Source: Candidatus Muiribacterium halophilum (GTDB lineage: Bacteria; Muiribacteriota; Muiribacteriia; Muiribacteriales; Muiribacteriaceae). Taken from it: DNA of 64,000 nucleotides. A program made the position numbers and the translations under genes. Under the pieces are notes generated by a model that was given only the letters and a program-made list of their open reading frames with translations, had not been told where the DNA came from and did no database searches. Position 1 is the stretch's first letter. Each line of letters opens with the position of its first letter. Shown piece after piece: positions 53,558 to 62,283 of the stretch. The stretch spans positions 1 to 64,000 of the forward strand of contig JALOAD010000005.1 of assembly GCA_023228995.1 (NCBI GenBank), read 5' to 3'.

Positions 53558-54784
53558 CCATTGACTTGGGTTGTATACAACAGATGGATTGTTTGAAAGT
53601 ATTCCTGCTTCATTGTATTTATCTTTTTGTAAAAATCTACCTGTTTTTGCATCATAATATCTTGAACGGTAATAATACAATCCTGAAATCTCGTCATATT
53701 CTCTACTTGTGAATCCAAAACCATTCTCTGGTTCTATCATCTCTTCTCCAAAAGCTCTGTATCTTCTATAATCTGTCATAATCCCATCTTTATCAAAGAT
53801 TGCTTTTATATTCCCAAGATAATCCCTGATATAGTATTCTTCATTTCCATCACTTTCTATTTTACCATATATCTCATCCACTTTATTTCCACTTATTATC
53901 TTTTCAAGTTTTTCTTCTGTTTTCACCTCAAAAAGATTTGCTCCAGCATATATGTATCTTTCTTCTAGCTCTTTTTCTTCTGTTCTGTATCTTCCTGTCA
54001 ATCTTCTTCCCAACGGTGAATAATTATATTCTGATATTCCTTTCTCTGTCTTAGCTTTACTTAATCTTCCAAAATCATCATATTCATATTCAGCATTTTC
54101 CTTTCCAAATCTCATTACTATATTTCCTTCTTCATCATATACTATTTCTGTCTTTCCTGATGGATTTCCAAGATCATCCAGTGTTGTTATCTTTACTAAT
54201 CTTGATTTATCGTAGCTGAATCTTATTTTTCCATAAGCTCTGCTTTTTAATTCTATTCTGTTTCCATTATCATCATATTTGAATTCTTCTATTTCTCCAT
54301 CTGAATAATATGCTTTCACAAGCTTCCCTGCACTGTCATATTTATATTCTGTAACTTCAACACCAGATTCTTTTCCTTCTCTTACAAATTCCTTTCTTTC
54401 TATCAGGTGATTGTTATTGTTATATACATAACTGCATGTATATATTGTTTCTCCACTTTTTTCTATTTTTTCCTCTTTCACCATCCCATTGCTATAATAT
54501 TCCATATTCTTTATTACTTCTCCGGGATATTTTATCTGTTTTACTCTTTTCGCTTTGTCATAAGCAAACAATATTCTTTTACTACCCCTTATTATTTCTG
54601 ATATATTTCCATCTCTGTTGTATATGTATTTTTGTTCATCATTATTGTTTTTAATACTTTCAAGTTTTCCTGATCTTGTGTAAGCATATTTTAATGCTTC
54701 TCCATTTTCTGTTTCCTGTTCTAGTCTTTCTGCGTTATATTTATAATCTGCCACATAATTACCACTATCTCCTGTTATGTTCAA
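53516..54784 (-). CDS. Rhs/YD-repeat protein, C-terminal part (second frame)
   Basis: A 422-codon frame continues the Rhs protein of 54781-57612 after a frameshift. It holds more YD repeats (YDEEGNIVMRF, YEYDDFGRLSKAKTEKG) and the Rhs core hallmark GLYYYRSRYYDAKTGRFLQ. After LSNNPSVVYNP, where a variable toxin tip should start, only 14 residues remain, ending KQKQKKKSTR within the inverted-repeat arm. The first ATG (54784) is probably not a true start. The toxin domain is therefore missing. Confidence 0.8.
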   Translation of the reverse strand: MNITGDSGNYVADYKYNAERLEQETENGEALKYAYTRSGKLESIKNNNDEQKYIYNRDGNISEIIRGSKRILFAYDKAKRVKQIKYPGEVIKNMEYYSNGMVKEEKIEKSGETIYTCSYVYNNNNHLIERKEFVREGKESGVEVTEYKYDSAGKLVKAYYSDGEIEEFKYDDNGNRIELKSRAYGKIRFSYDKSRLVKITTLDDLGNPSGKTEIVYDEEGNIVMRFGKENAEYEYDDFGRLSKAKTEKGISEYNYSPLGRRLTGRYRTEEKELEERYIYAGANLFEVKTEEKLEKIISGNKVDEIYGKIESDGNEEYYIRDYLGNIKAIFDKDGIMTDYRRYRAFGEEMIEPENGFGFTSREYDEISGLYYYRSRYYDAKTGRFLQKDKYNEAGILSNNPSVVYNPSQWIFYKQKQKKKSTR

Positions 54785-57612
54785 TATCTTCCCTGAATTG
54801 TCATATTCAATATAATATTTTTTTCAAGAGACTCTATTGTTTTCAGGTTATTTCTAAAGTCATAGGTGAATTGTTCTTCTCTTCTGAAACCTGATTCTCC
54901 TGGTAAAATTCTTTTTAACATATTTCCATTATCATCAAATACATAATCTGTGGTTTTTCCATCTTCTGTTATTATCTTTCTTATTCTTCCCAAATCATCT
55001 CTTATTAATTCTCTTTTTTTATTATCAGGCATTATCATCTCTTTTAATTCAGATACTCTGTTGTAATTATATTTATATTCTTTTTCTGTTTCATCTATTA
55101 TAGAGTTTATCAATCCCTGAGAATTATAATTATATATTTTTTTATTTCCTTCGGAGTCAACAGTCGATATTAACTCACTGTTTCCATTGTATGAATAATG
55201 TTTTGTATTTCCTTCGGGATCTTTTATAGAAACAAGTCTATTTCTGCTATCATATTCAGCCTTTACAACTTCACCATTTCCATTTTTTATTTGTATCATA
55301 TTTCCTGCTCTGTCATAAGCGAATTCATATATTTTACTGCCATTCAAGTAGTAAGTGACTGGATTATGTCTTTTGTTATATGTAATACTGAAAAGTTTTC
55401 CTTCAGGATCTTTTGTAGCCATATATATACCTGATGGATAATATCTATGTTGCCATGAATTTCCGGCAGGGTCAGTTTCTTTTATCATCTGATTTTTTTT
55501 ATTATATTCAAAATTCCATTCTGACCCGGTTTCATCTTTTAAATTTATTATATTTCCCTGTTTATCATAATTTAATGCTATAATACCTTTCTCGTTAATT
55601 ATTTTTGAAATTCTATCACCTGGAATATATTTGTATTCGAAAACATTTTCATTTGCATTTTTGAATAATTCTATTTTCCCGGTTCCATTATATTTTAATT
55701 CAGTTATCGTAATATCATTTTTTATAACCATCTCAATCTGATCAAGATAATTGTATTTATATTTATATACATTTCCTTCACTATCTTTTATCTGAGTAAT
55801 ATTTCCTTTTTTATCACAATTTATATCAGATATATTATTTTCTGAATTTATTAATTTACATATATTTTCATTTTCATCATATAATATCTTTGTAACTCTA
55901 TTTTCAGAATCTGTTATTTTCTCTAAATTTGCTTTTTCATTGTACTCAAATATTGTCTCTGATTCGTCAGATTCAGTTCTTTTTATCATATTTCCATTTG
56001 TGTCATAATTGAAAATAGTTTTATTTTTGTTTTCATCTATTGCTGATGTAAGCAAATTCATTTTGTTATATGAATAATATTTATAAGTTCCATCTGGATT
56101 TTTCTGACCAATCATATTTCCATTTTCGTCCCAGTAATACCTAAAAATTCTGTTTTCTGAATCTTCTAACTTGGAAATAAGCAAATTCATATTGTAACTG
56201 ATTTTAAATCTTTTTCCATCAAAATCAGTAAATGCAGTTATTACACCTGTTTTGTCTTTATATTCATATTCTCTGATCTGATTAGCTTCATTTTCTTCTT
56301 GAACCAAAATATAATTATCATATTTTGTATAATATCTTTTTATTATTTGACCGTTTCTTTCAGTTATTTTCCTAACATTATCATTATCATTATCATATTC
56401 TATACTGTAAACATCACCATTTCTAAAAATCATTTTATTTATATTATTGTTTTCATCCCAATAATAACTGGATGTTTTTTTGTCTGAATATATTATTTTT
56501 GAGAGTTTTTTTGTATTATCATAGTATCTGAATTCTCTTGTTTTTATACCTCTTTCATCTATAATTGCAGATATTCTTTCCCCTCCACATGCTTCCCATT
56601 CATATTTTATAAAAAGACCCGATGGAATGATTTTTTCAGTTAATCTTCCTTCATTATCATATATATAATTTGTCACTCTTTTATTTTTATCTGTCTCGGA
56701 TAATATTTGACCATTTTCATTAAATCTATACTCTTTTCCGTATTTACTCATTACATAAGGTTTATTATCTTCAAAATAAAGTTTATAAAAATGTGTTCTA
56801 TCAGCACGCCATCTTCCAGTCAGATCTTTTGAAAACGGTAATTCCCAGTTTTGAGAATCTACAAAGTAATATTTACCATCTTCTTTATATAAATACATAA
56901 AATCAGCTAAATGAAGTCCTTCCCCTATTTCATAACCATCAAAATTTCTATTCTTTTTTGTTAATTTGGAATATCTTCCACTTTTCACATTGTTAAATTT
57001 TAGAGTACAATATGGTAAATCTGATGGAATTTGCGTGTTTTTTCCCAAGTCAGCTTTCTGAGGACCATTATTTAAATCTTCAATCGATAATCCCGGATTA
57101 TCCATAAGTTTATTAAAATCTTCAATTGGAATAAAAGGTATTTTCAAAATATTATCTGACAGAGTTTTTGGATTTGTACTCTGCTCACTGTTTCCACTTG
57201 GATCAGACGAGGACTTTTTATCAGAATTACTTATTTTTTTTATATTATTTATTAATTCAGAATAATATTTTTGTTTTTTTGCAGAATTTGTTTGATTGAA
57301 TTTAATATAATTTTCAAATTGATCTAATATATTCCAGAATTTTTCTATTTCATCAATATTTTCAGATAGAAATTTATGTAAAATATCTATGTTTTTAGCT
57401 TTTTCAAGATCTTTTATTATAAAGTTTTCTAAATTTTCAGTTTTCATAAATATATTAATCATTTCTGAATATGAATTTTTATCTCCTTCTGTTGCAATTT
57501 TTGTCTTTAATTCAGAATACTGTGTTATTTTTTCTAAAAAATCATCTTTTAATGCATTTGAGATGAATACAAAAGTCAATATTAATATTAATAAAATATA
57601 TTTTTTATTCAT
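54781..57612 (-). CDS. Rhs/YD-repeat protein, N-terminal part (first frame)
   Basis: The 943-residue product has a signal peptide (MNKKYILLILILTFVFISNA), a helical N-terminal region (about 25-170), a DUF6531-like entry, then some 25 YD repeats (YDNEGRLTEKI, YNEKANLEKITDSENRV and others) forming the beta-cage wall. The frame ends in a 7-A run (54818-54824); adding one A continues directly into the next frame (LEKKYYIEYDNSGKIL). Rhs proteins encapsulate toxins or mediate contact-dependent interactions. It starts 4 bp within the upstream gene's end. Confidence 0.85.
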   Translation of the reverse strand: MNKKYILLILILTFVFISNALKDDFLEKITQYSELKTKIATEGDKNSYSEMINIFMKTENLENFIIKDLEKAKNIDILHKFLSENIDEIEKFWNILDQFENYIKFNQTNSAKKQKYYSELINNIKKISNSDKKSSSDPSGNSEQSTNPKTLSDNILKIPFIPIEDFNKLMDNPGLSIEDLNNGPQKADLGKNTQIPSDLPYCTLKFNNVKSGRYSKLTKKNRNFDGYEIGEGLHLADFMYLYKEDGKYYFVDSQNWELPFSKDLTGRWRADRTHFYKLYFEDNKPYVMSKYGKEYRFNENGQILSETDKNKRVTNYIYDNEGRLTEKIIPSGLFIKYEWEACGGERISAIIDERGIKTREFRYYDNTKKLSKIIYSDKKTSSYYWDENNNINKMIFRNGDVYSIEYDNDNDNVRKITERNGQIIKRYYTKYDNYILVQEENEANQIREYEYKDKTGVITAFTDFDGKRFKISYNMNLLISKLEDSENRIFRYYWDENGNMIGQKNPDGTYKYYSYNKMNLLTSAIDENKNKTIFNYDTNGNMIKRTESDESETIFEYNEKANLEKITDSENRVTKILYDENENICKLINSENNISDINCDKKGNITQIKDSEGNVYKYKYNYLDQIEMVIKNDITITELKYNGTGKIELFKNANENVFEYKYIPGDRISKIINEKGIIALNYDKQGNIINLKDETGSEWNFEYNKKNQMIKETDPAGNSWQHRYYPSGIYMATKDPEGKLFSITYNKRHNPVTYYLNGSKIYEFAYDRAGNMIQIKNGNGEVVKAEYDSRNRLVSIKDPEGNTKHYSYNGNSELISTVDSEGNKKIYNYNSQGLINSIIDETEKEYKYNYNRVSELKEMIMPDNKKRELIRDDLGRIRKIITEDGKTTDYVFDDNGNMLKRILPGESGFRREEQFTYDFRNNLKTIESLEKNIILNMTIQGRY

Positions 57613-58412
57613 TTTACCACCTCGCTATCTTTCAAAAATCTCAGAGCTTTTTTTACTCTGAAATCTGATGAATTTATAATTCTCTCAGCATCTTTTCTCA
57701 ATTCTTTTATATTTTGTCTGATATTTGAGTTTTTTATATTAATTCTATCAATTCTGTTTAACAGATCCTGATATTTGCAGGAGTTATACAGATTAATCAT
57801 TTTTCCAAGTTCTGCATATTCAATATATTCAGGGAATTTTTCTGCTATTTTTTCATATATTTGTTTTTGTTTTTCAATATCGATTTTTCCATATAAAAGA
57901 GCTTCTGCAAAACATGCAGGTATCTGCATTTCATTTTGTCTACTCATATAATATTCAAATATTTCATTTGCTTTTTCAATATTATATATAGGTTTTTTTG
58001 AAGCTGTTTGTTCATTGTTATATCTATCCATTATTAAAATTAAAGCTTTAAAAAAATCATAATTTTCATTTTTACATACTGATTTCAAATAATCCAACAT
58101 TTCAGTGCTATTAACAGCATTCTGTCTTCTCAAATATTCATACAAAGAGTAAAGTTCTTTAAGTTTATTACTGTTTTCAGAATCTTCCAATCTAATAACT
58201 GTCTCCTTTATAAACTCAGCATCTAGGTCTTCTCTTATTTTTTCTGGGGTTTCGACAGACCATTGAGATTCAGGAATTATTCTTATTTCATATTTTTCCA
58301 TTGGGATTCCAAATGGAACAGTTCTATGCCAATATATATAATCATCATTTTTGGTAATTGCACACAGACTGTAATTGTTATTTGCAGGTATTTTAGATAC
58401 AACCCATTTCTC
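57609..58412 (-). pseudogene. C-terminal part of a frameshifted secreted protein
   Basis: The frame is open from 58412 to 57609. An ATG at 58301 gives 230 residues, but sequence upstream of it (EKWVVSKIPANNNYSLCAIT, KNDDYIYWHRTVPFGIP) reads like coding. It probably continues the TPR-like gene at 58393-59490 after a one-base shift around 58393-58412. It is helical, TPR-like, and ends 4 bp into the Rhs gene. The function is unknown. Confidence 0.6.
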
Positions 58413-59490
58413 TTATACATATACCTCTCAGGATATTTCTATATATTTCCAGATCATAATCCTCAAACTGAATAAATCCTGCTTCCTGAAAAGCTAACTG
58501 ATAATCTTGATCAAATAATTCACACAATCTTGCATATTCCTTTGCCTCATTATATTCCTCATTTCTTGCATAAGATAGATAATAATTTGCCTGATGAAAA
58601 TCTTTCATCATTAAATAAGATGCTGCTGTAAGAAAATATGTCTCATCAATGAAATCAATATTATTAGTTCTTTTCAATATAATAATTTGTTTAAAATTTT
58701 CAGCAGCATTCTTAAATTTTGAAGTTTTTAAATTAAATATTCCATTAAGATATAATGCATATTGTTTAAATTCACCATTATTATATTTTAAAAAATATTT
58801 ATTAATCTTTTCTAAAAAATCATTTTTTTTGTTAAGTTCAAAATCACAATAAAAATCCAAAAAATCACAATGTTCTATATACTCATCCAAATTACCAGTT
58901 TTTTCTATATATTTTTTTATATAATATTTTGCTTTTTCAAAGTCTCTGTTATAAAATATGTTTTCTAAAATTTTCTGATAAATAATATCTGCCGAAGTTC
59001 TTTTTTCAAAAAGATTACTATTTATATATAAAGGAATAGCTCTTCTCTGATTAAAATATGAGTTTGGATGGATAAATTCTGATAAAAGTTTTTTTTCTTC
59101 TGAAAACAATTCTGTTCCTATTTTATTAAAACCAAAATCAATAGTTTGTGTATATCTATTAACATCATTTCCTGTATTAATATTTTTATTGTTATTATCA
59201 AAATTTTTAACTTCTTTATTTTCAAAATCATTATTTTTAACTGCTTTTAATATTAACCTATATTTTTCATTATTTTCCTTTAAATAAAGATTATTAAAGT
59301 ATTCATAAAGATATTCGTACAGATCAGAGTATTTTATGTCATTGTTAGATGTGTTTTTTAGAAATTGAGATAAATTACCATTAAGTATTTCAGAAAATTC
59401 TTTTTCAAGATTTTCACCAGTTTTTGCAAAACCACTTATTGTTATAAAAATAATCATTATCAAACAGAAAAATATATTTTTTATATTCAA
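58393..59490 (-). CDS. Secreted TPR-like helical protein, N-terminal part
   Basis: The 365-residue frame has a signal peptide (MNIKNIFFCLIMIIFITISGFA), then repeats of helical pairs, e.g. AKYYIKKYIEKTGNLDEYI and FKNAAENFKQIIIL, consistent with degenerate TPRs. The last residues RGICIREMGCI are likely out of frame. It is the first gene of the Rhs locus, and its ends run into the next gene, so the three frames form one transcription unit. It may be a partner of the Rhs protein in export or adhesion, which is inferred from position only. Confidence 0.65.
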   Translation of the reverse strand: MNIKNIFFCLIMIIFITISGFAKTGENLEKEFSEILNGNLSQFLKNTSNNDIKYSDLYEYLYEYFNNLYLKENNEKYRLILKAVKNNDFENKEVKNFDNNNKNINTGNDVNRYTQTIDFGFNKIGTELFSEEKKLLSEFIHPNSYFNQRRAIPLYINSNLFEKRTSADIIYQKILENIFYNRDFEKAKYYIKKYIEKTGNLDEYIEHCDFLDFYCDFELNKKNDFLEKINKYFLKYNNGEFKQYALYLNGIFNLKTSKFKNAAENFKQIIILKRTNNIDFIDETYFLTAASYLMMKDFHQANYYLSYARNEEYNEAKEYARLCELFDQDYQLAFQEAGFIQFEDYDLEIYRNILRGICIREMGCI

Positions 59491-59721
59491 ATTTAACCCC
59501 CCAAAAAAATCTTTATTTATAATAATAAATAATTAAAAAATATTTTCAAACTTTTTTTTATAAATAATTAGTTTTATAACAAATTTAATTAAATAAGTAT
59601 TGTTACAATTGAATATTCTGATTAAATAAACAAAAATAAAAACAAGTAAAAGAATTTAAATAATAAAATGAGTTGAAAATTTCATATAAATAAAAATTAT
59701 CGCTTTTCATTTTTATAAAAG

Positions 59722-59765
59722 ATTAAAAAAATATGTCTGTCAGCAATTACGAGAACTCGTTAGAA
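59722..59765 (+). repeat. Segment shared with the decayed gene at 44280
   Basis: GATTAAAAAAATATGTCTGT followed by CAGCAATTACGAGAACTCG; differs by one base from about 44302-44340 and is open in the same frame here (LKKYVCQQLRELVRNFSIKL), running on to the short frame at 59802. Confidence 0.6.
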
Positions 59766-59795
59766 ATTTTTCAATTAAATTAAATCATGAAGGAG

Positions 59796-60090
59796 TTTCT
59801 ATGAACAAAAGCAAAAAAAAATCTACTCGGTAACTTGAGTGAACGTTGCGAAGCATATAATATACGGATGTATTATAAGTGAACGAAGGTAAAGAGGATG
59901 TTGAAAAACTAAAAAGAAGAAACATTGATGCAGAATAGGGTCTGTGCCGATCTCAAATTCTAGCTTACATAGGTCGGCCTGACCATGCTGTTTGTTTTTA
60001 TAGTTAAGTTTGAAAAAAAAAAACATAACTTTTTCAACAGCCTCTAAAATACCGAATGATTATTTTTTTGCTTTAATGTAATGATAAAAA
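59796..60090. repeat. Right arm of ~300-bp inverted repeat bounding the Rhs locus
   Basis: Reverse complement of 53257-53557. It carries AAGGAG and a 10-codon frame MNKSKKKSTR (59802-59834), whose reading frame is the same one that now ends the Rhs protein in the other arm. Confidence 0.85.
59895..60043. mobile_element. 149-bp MITE-like element, copy 3
   Basis: Starts AGGATGTTGAAAAA and ends TTTTTCAACAGCCT; the opposite orientation to copy 2, within the right arm. Confidence 0.8.
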
Positions 60091-60118
60091 TTGCAGCAAG
60101 TGATTTTTAGAAAGTTTT

Positions 60119-60136
60119 AATGTTCAGTGAATATTA
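60119..60136. repeat. Palindromic repeat core (partly degenerate)
   Basis: AATGTTCAGTGAATATT, upstream of the membrane protein gene at 60246. Confidence 0.55.
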
Positions 60137-60245
60137 ATTTTGACAGTAGCTAATTGCGACTTTAGTCAGACTAGTCTCTTTTCACTTTTTTGCTCTTCTA
60201 TTTATTGTTTTTTTATATTATACTTAAAAGAAAAACGAGGTTTTT

Positions 60246-60770
60246 ATGGATAATTATATAAATTTTGTAAAACAATACCCGTTCATATCAGCAAGCATTC
60301 AATTTGCAATATTAGGAACATTAGGCGAGTGTATTGCATTATGGGTAAAAAGAAAATCATTATCAATAGGTTGGAGTTTTTGGACATTTATAGGTAAAGT
60401 TTTAGCTTGGGCATTGCTTGGAATAGTAGTGAAATTAGGATTCATTGGTATGAAAGCATTTACACTTTCAATAATAGCACAAGGTTTTATGCCTGAAATA
60501 TTAAAATGCGGAATTGGTAAAGCTTTTTTAATATCATTATTCACCAATATATTCTTCGGACCACAGATGATGTTATTTCACAGAATTGAAGATAATATAA
60601 TTGAAGGAAAATGGAATTTCAATAATATACAAAAAGCATGGATGACTCTTATATGGTTTTGGATTCCAGCACATACATTAACTTTTTCACTTCCAACACA
60701 TTATCAAATTGGACTAGCAGCAATATGGGGATTAGTTCTTGGAATAATATTAGGGACAACAAAAAAATAA
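60246..60770 (+). CDS. Four-helix membrane protein, possibly Mpv17/PMP22-like
   Basis: The 174-residue protein has about four hydrophobic helices (roughly 15-35, 47-65, 70-110, 140-170). The C-terminal WMTLIWFWIPAHTLTFSLP followed by IWGLVLGIILG resembles the W-x-x-WP...NF-x-(V/I)P...W pattern of Mpv17/PMP22 family channels, whose bacterial members are uncharacterised. The match is loose. AAAACGAGG lies upstream. It is monocistronic and convergent with tyrA. Confidence 0.6.
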   Translation: MDNYINFVKQYPFISASIQFAILGTLGECIALWVKRKSLSIGWSFWTFIGKVLAWALLGIVVKLGFIGMKAFTLSIIAQGFMPEILKCGIGKAFLISLFTNIFFGPQMMLFHRIEDNIIEGKWNFNNIQKAWMTLIWFWIPAHTLTFSLPTHYQIGLAAIWGLVLGIILGTTKK

Positions 60771-60775
60771 CAGGT

Positions 60776-60935
60776 ACTAAAACGGTATGTGTACCATATG
60801 AGATCAGTATATAAAGCGTACAAATACGGTATTTGTAGCGTATAATTTCAGTACATCTTCTATACCGCCTCTATACTCATATACTGTTCCTATACCGATT
60901 TTATACCGCTCCTATACTACTTTTATACTGTTTTT
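60776..60935. repeat. ~11-bp TATACCG minisatellite in mirrored halves
   Basis: Right half (about 60856-60935) repeats TATACCG/TATACTG words every 10-12 bp; left half (about 60781-60842) repeats CGGTAT/AGTATA words in the opposite sense. The array lies between the convergent genes at 60770 and 60923 and slightly enters the tyrA 3' end. Confidence 0.65.
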
Positions 60936-61951
60936 ATTAATATTTTCTTTGCATTTTTATATGAAATTTCATCTTTTAACCATATTCTTAGAGAACCTGA
61001 TTTTTCTGCCCTTGAATCTTCTATTTCTATATTTCTAATATTAATGTTTTCAAGTTTTGAAAAGATTTTAGCAAGTATTCCAGGTTCATCTGGTATATCT
61101 ATTTCAATAACAAAATCACCAGATCTATTCATTCTGTGATTTATTATATTATCTCTCAAATTTTTAGCTTTTACAGAAATTTCAGAACTATTCATATTAT
61201 TTATACAGCTAATAGTTTTATCCAATTCAATACTAAAATCTTTTAAAGATTTTAAAATATTATCTTTATTATTAAATGATATTATCTTCCACATATCTTC
61301 AGGAGATGAAGCAACTCTGGTTGTATCCCTCCATCCACTTCCTGTGATATTTTTTATATTTTCAAATTCACTGTTTGCCATAGAATTCACAAGTGTACAT
61401 GCAACAAAATAAGGAAGATGACTTGCATAAGCTACGGCTTTATCATGCTCTTCATCACTCATAATGTATATATTCTGATTAATAGATTTAAGAAAATCTT
61501 CTAATTTTTTAAAACTCTCCTGCTGATTTTTTTTTGGACATAAAATATAAAGTGAATTATCAAAAATATCAGCATTAGCAGATTTAGCACCCTTTCTTTC
61601 AGAACCAGTCATAGGATGACCACCAACAAAATTATTATAATTAGATAAATTTTTACATATATCAGATTTAACAGAAGAAATATCAGTAACAACAGAGTTT
61701 TTAAATTTTTCAAGAAGATAAACTGCAATATCATTAACAGTATTTAATGGAGAACAAATAAAAAAAATATCACATTCAGGTATTTTTGAAATATCAGAAT
61801 AAATGCCTGTAAAAACCTTATATTCACTGGCATTATTTAATTCATTTAAATTAGGTTCAACACCAAAAAGCTCAGTATCAGAATGTTTTTTTTTAATAGC
61901 AAGAGCCAAAGACATACCCATTAAACCAGTCGCAATAATACCAATATGCAT
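60923..61951 (-). CDS. tyrA: Prephenate dehydrogenase with ACT domain
   Basis: It makes 4-hydroxyphenylpyruvate for tyrosine. The 342-residue protein has a Rossmann N-terminus (IGIIATGLMGMSLALAI), CSPLNTVNDI, VVTDISSVKS, the substrate-site GGHPMTGSE and DKAVAYASHLPYF. A C-terminal ACT-like domain (about 270-342; VIEIDIPDEPGILAKIF, LRIWLKDE) suggests allosteric feedback. It is monocistronic. Confidence 0.92.
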   Translation of the reverse strand: MHIGIIATGLMGMSLALAIKKKHSDTELFGVEPNLNELNNASEYKVFTGIYSDISKIPECDIFFICSPLNTVNDIAVYLLEKFKNSVVTDISSVKSDICKNLSNYNNFVGGHPMTGSERKGAKSANADIFDNSLYILCPKKNQQESFKKLEDFLKSINQNIYIMSDEEHDKAVAYASHLPYFVACTLVNSMANSEFENIKNITGSGWRDTTRVASSPEDMWKIISFNNKDNILKSLKDFSIELDKTISCINNMNSSEISVKAKNLRDNIINHRMNRSGDFVIEIDIPDEPGILAKIFSKLENINIRNIEIEDSRAEKSGSLRIWLKDEISYKNAKKILIKTV

Positions 61952-62283
61952 ATTTAAATCCTATTAAAACAGTTAGCACAGCTAAAGCTGTAATTAGTAT
62001 GACTTCGTTACAATGTGACTCTGTCACAGCTTTACTATTAACAAAATGTTCAATATTCAATGTCGAATGTCGAATTAAAAACAAAAACACTAAACCTCAA
62101 AAAAAACATTTGCTATAAATCTACTCAATCTCGCTTCGCTCTAACCGTGCCAATCCGTGTAATCCGTGGTAAAATTTCTTTTGATTTTTGTCACTAATGT
62201 CATACTATGACATGTCACGCTTCACCGCTTCTATAATTATTAATTTTTAATTCTTAATTCTTAATTGATGCTCTCCAAGCATC
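61952..62283. other. Repeat-filled gap between tyrA and gpmA (332 bp)
   Basis: Holds AGCACAGCTAAAGCTGT (as at about 46410), a partial ATGTTC core near 62045, 'aatccgtgtaatccgtgg' and a GACATGTCACGC-family unit (62190-62230). No gene or clear terminator was seen. Confidence 0.55.
62190..62230. repeat. GACATGTCACGC-family repeat
   Basis: 'gtcactaatgtcatactatg' then 'acatgtcacgcttcaccgc', as at 46575 and 52556. Confidence 0.55.

Larger units (their letters stand above)
59491..60245. other. Gap right of the Rhs locus (755 bp)
   Basis: AT-rich leader (59491-59720) likely holding the Rhs-locus promoter, then the shared segment 59722-59765, the right inverted-repeat arm (59796-60090) with the MITE-like element, and a palindromic repeat (60119-60136). 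No intact gene apart from a 10-codon frame in the arm. Confidence 0.65.

Noticed and set aside
53257-60090. Whole Rhs segment considered as a composite transposon
   Set aside because: No transposase is inside or beside it, and the arms are mosaics of repeats without insertion-sequence structure; an inverted-repeat-bounded locus is the safer description.
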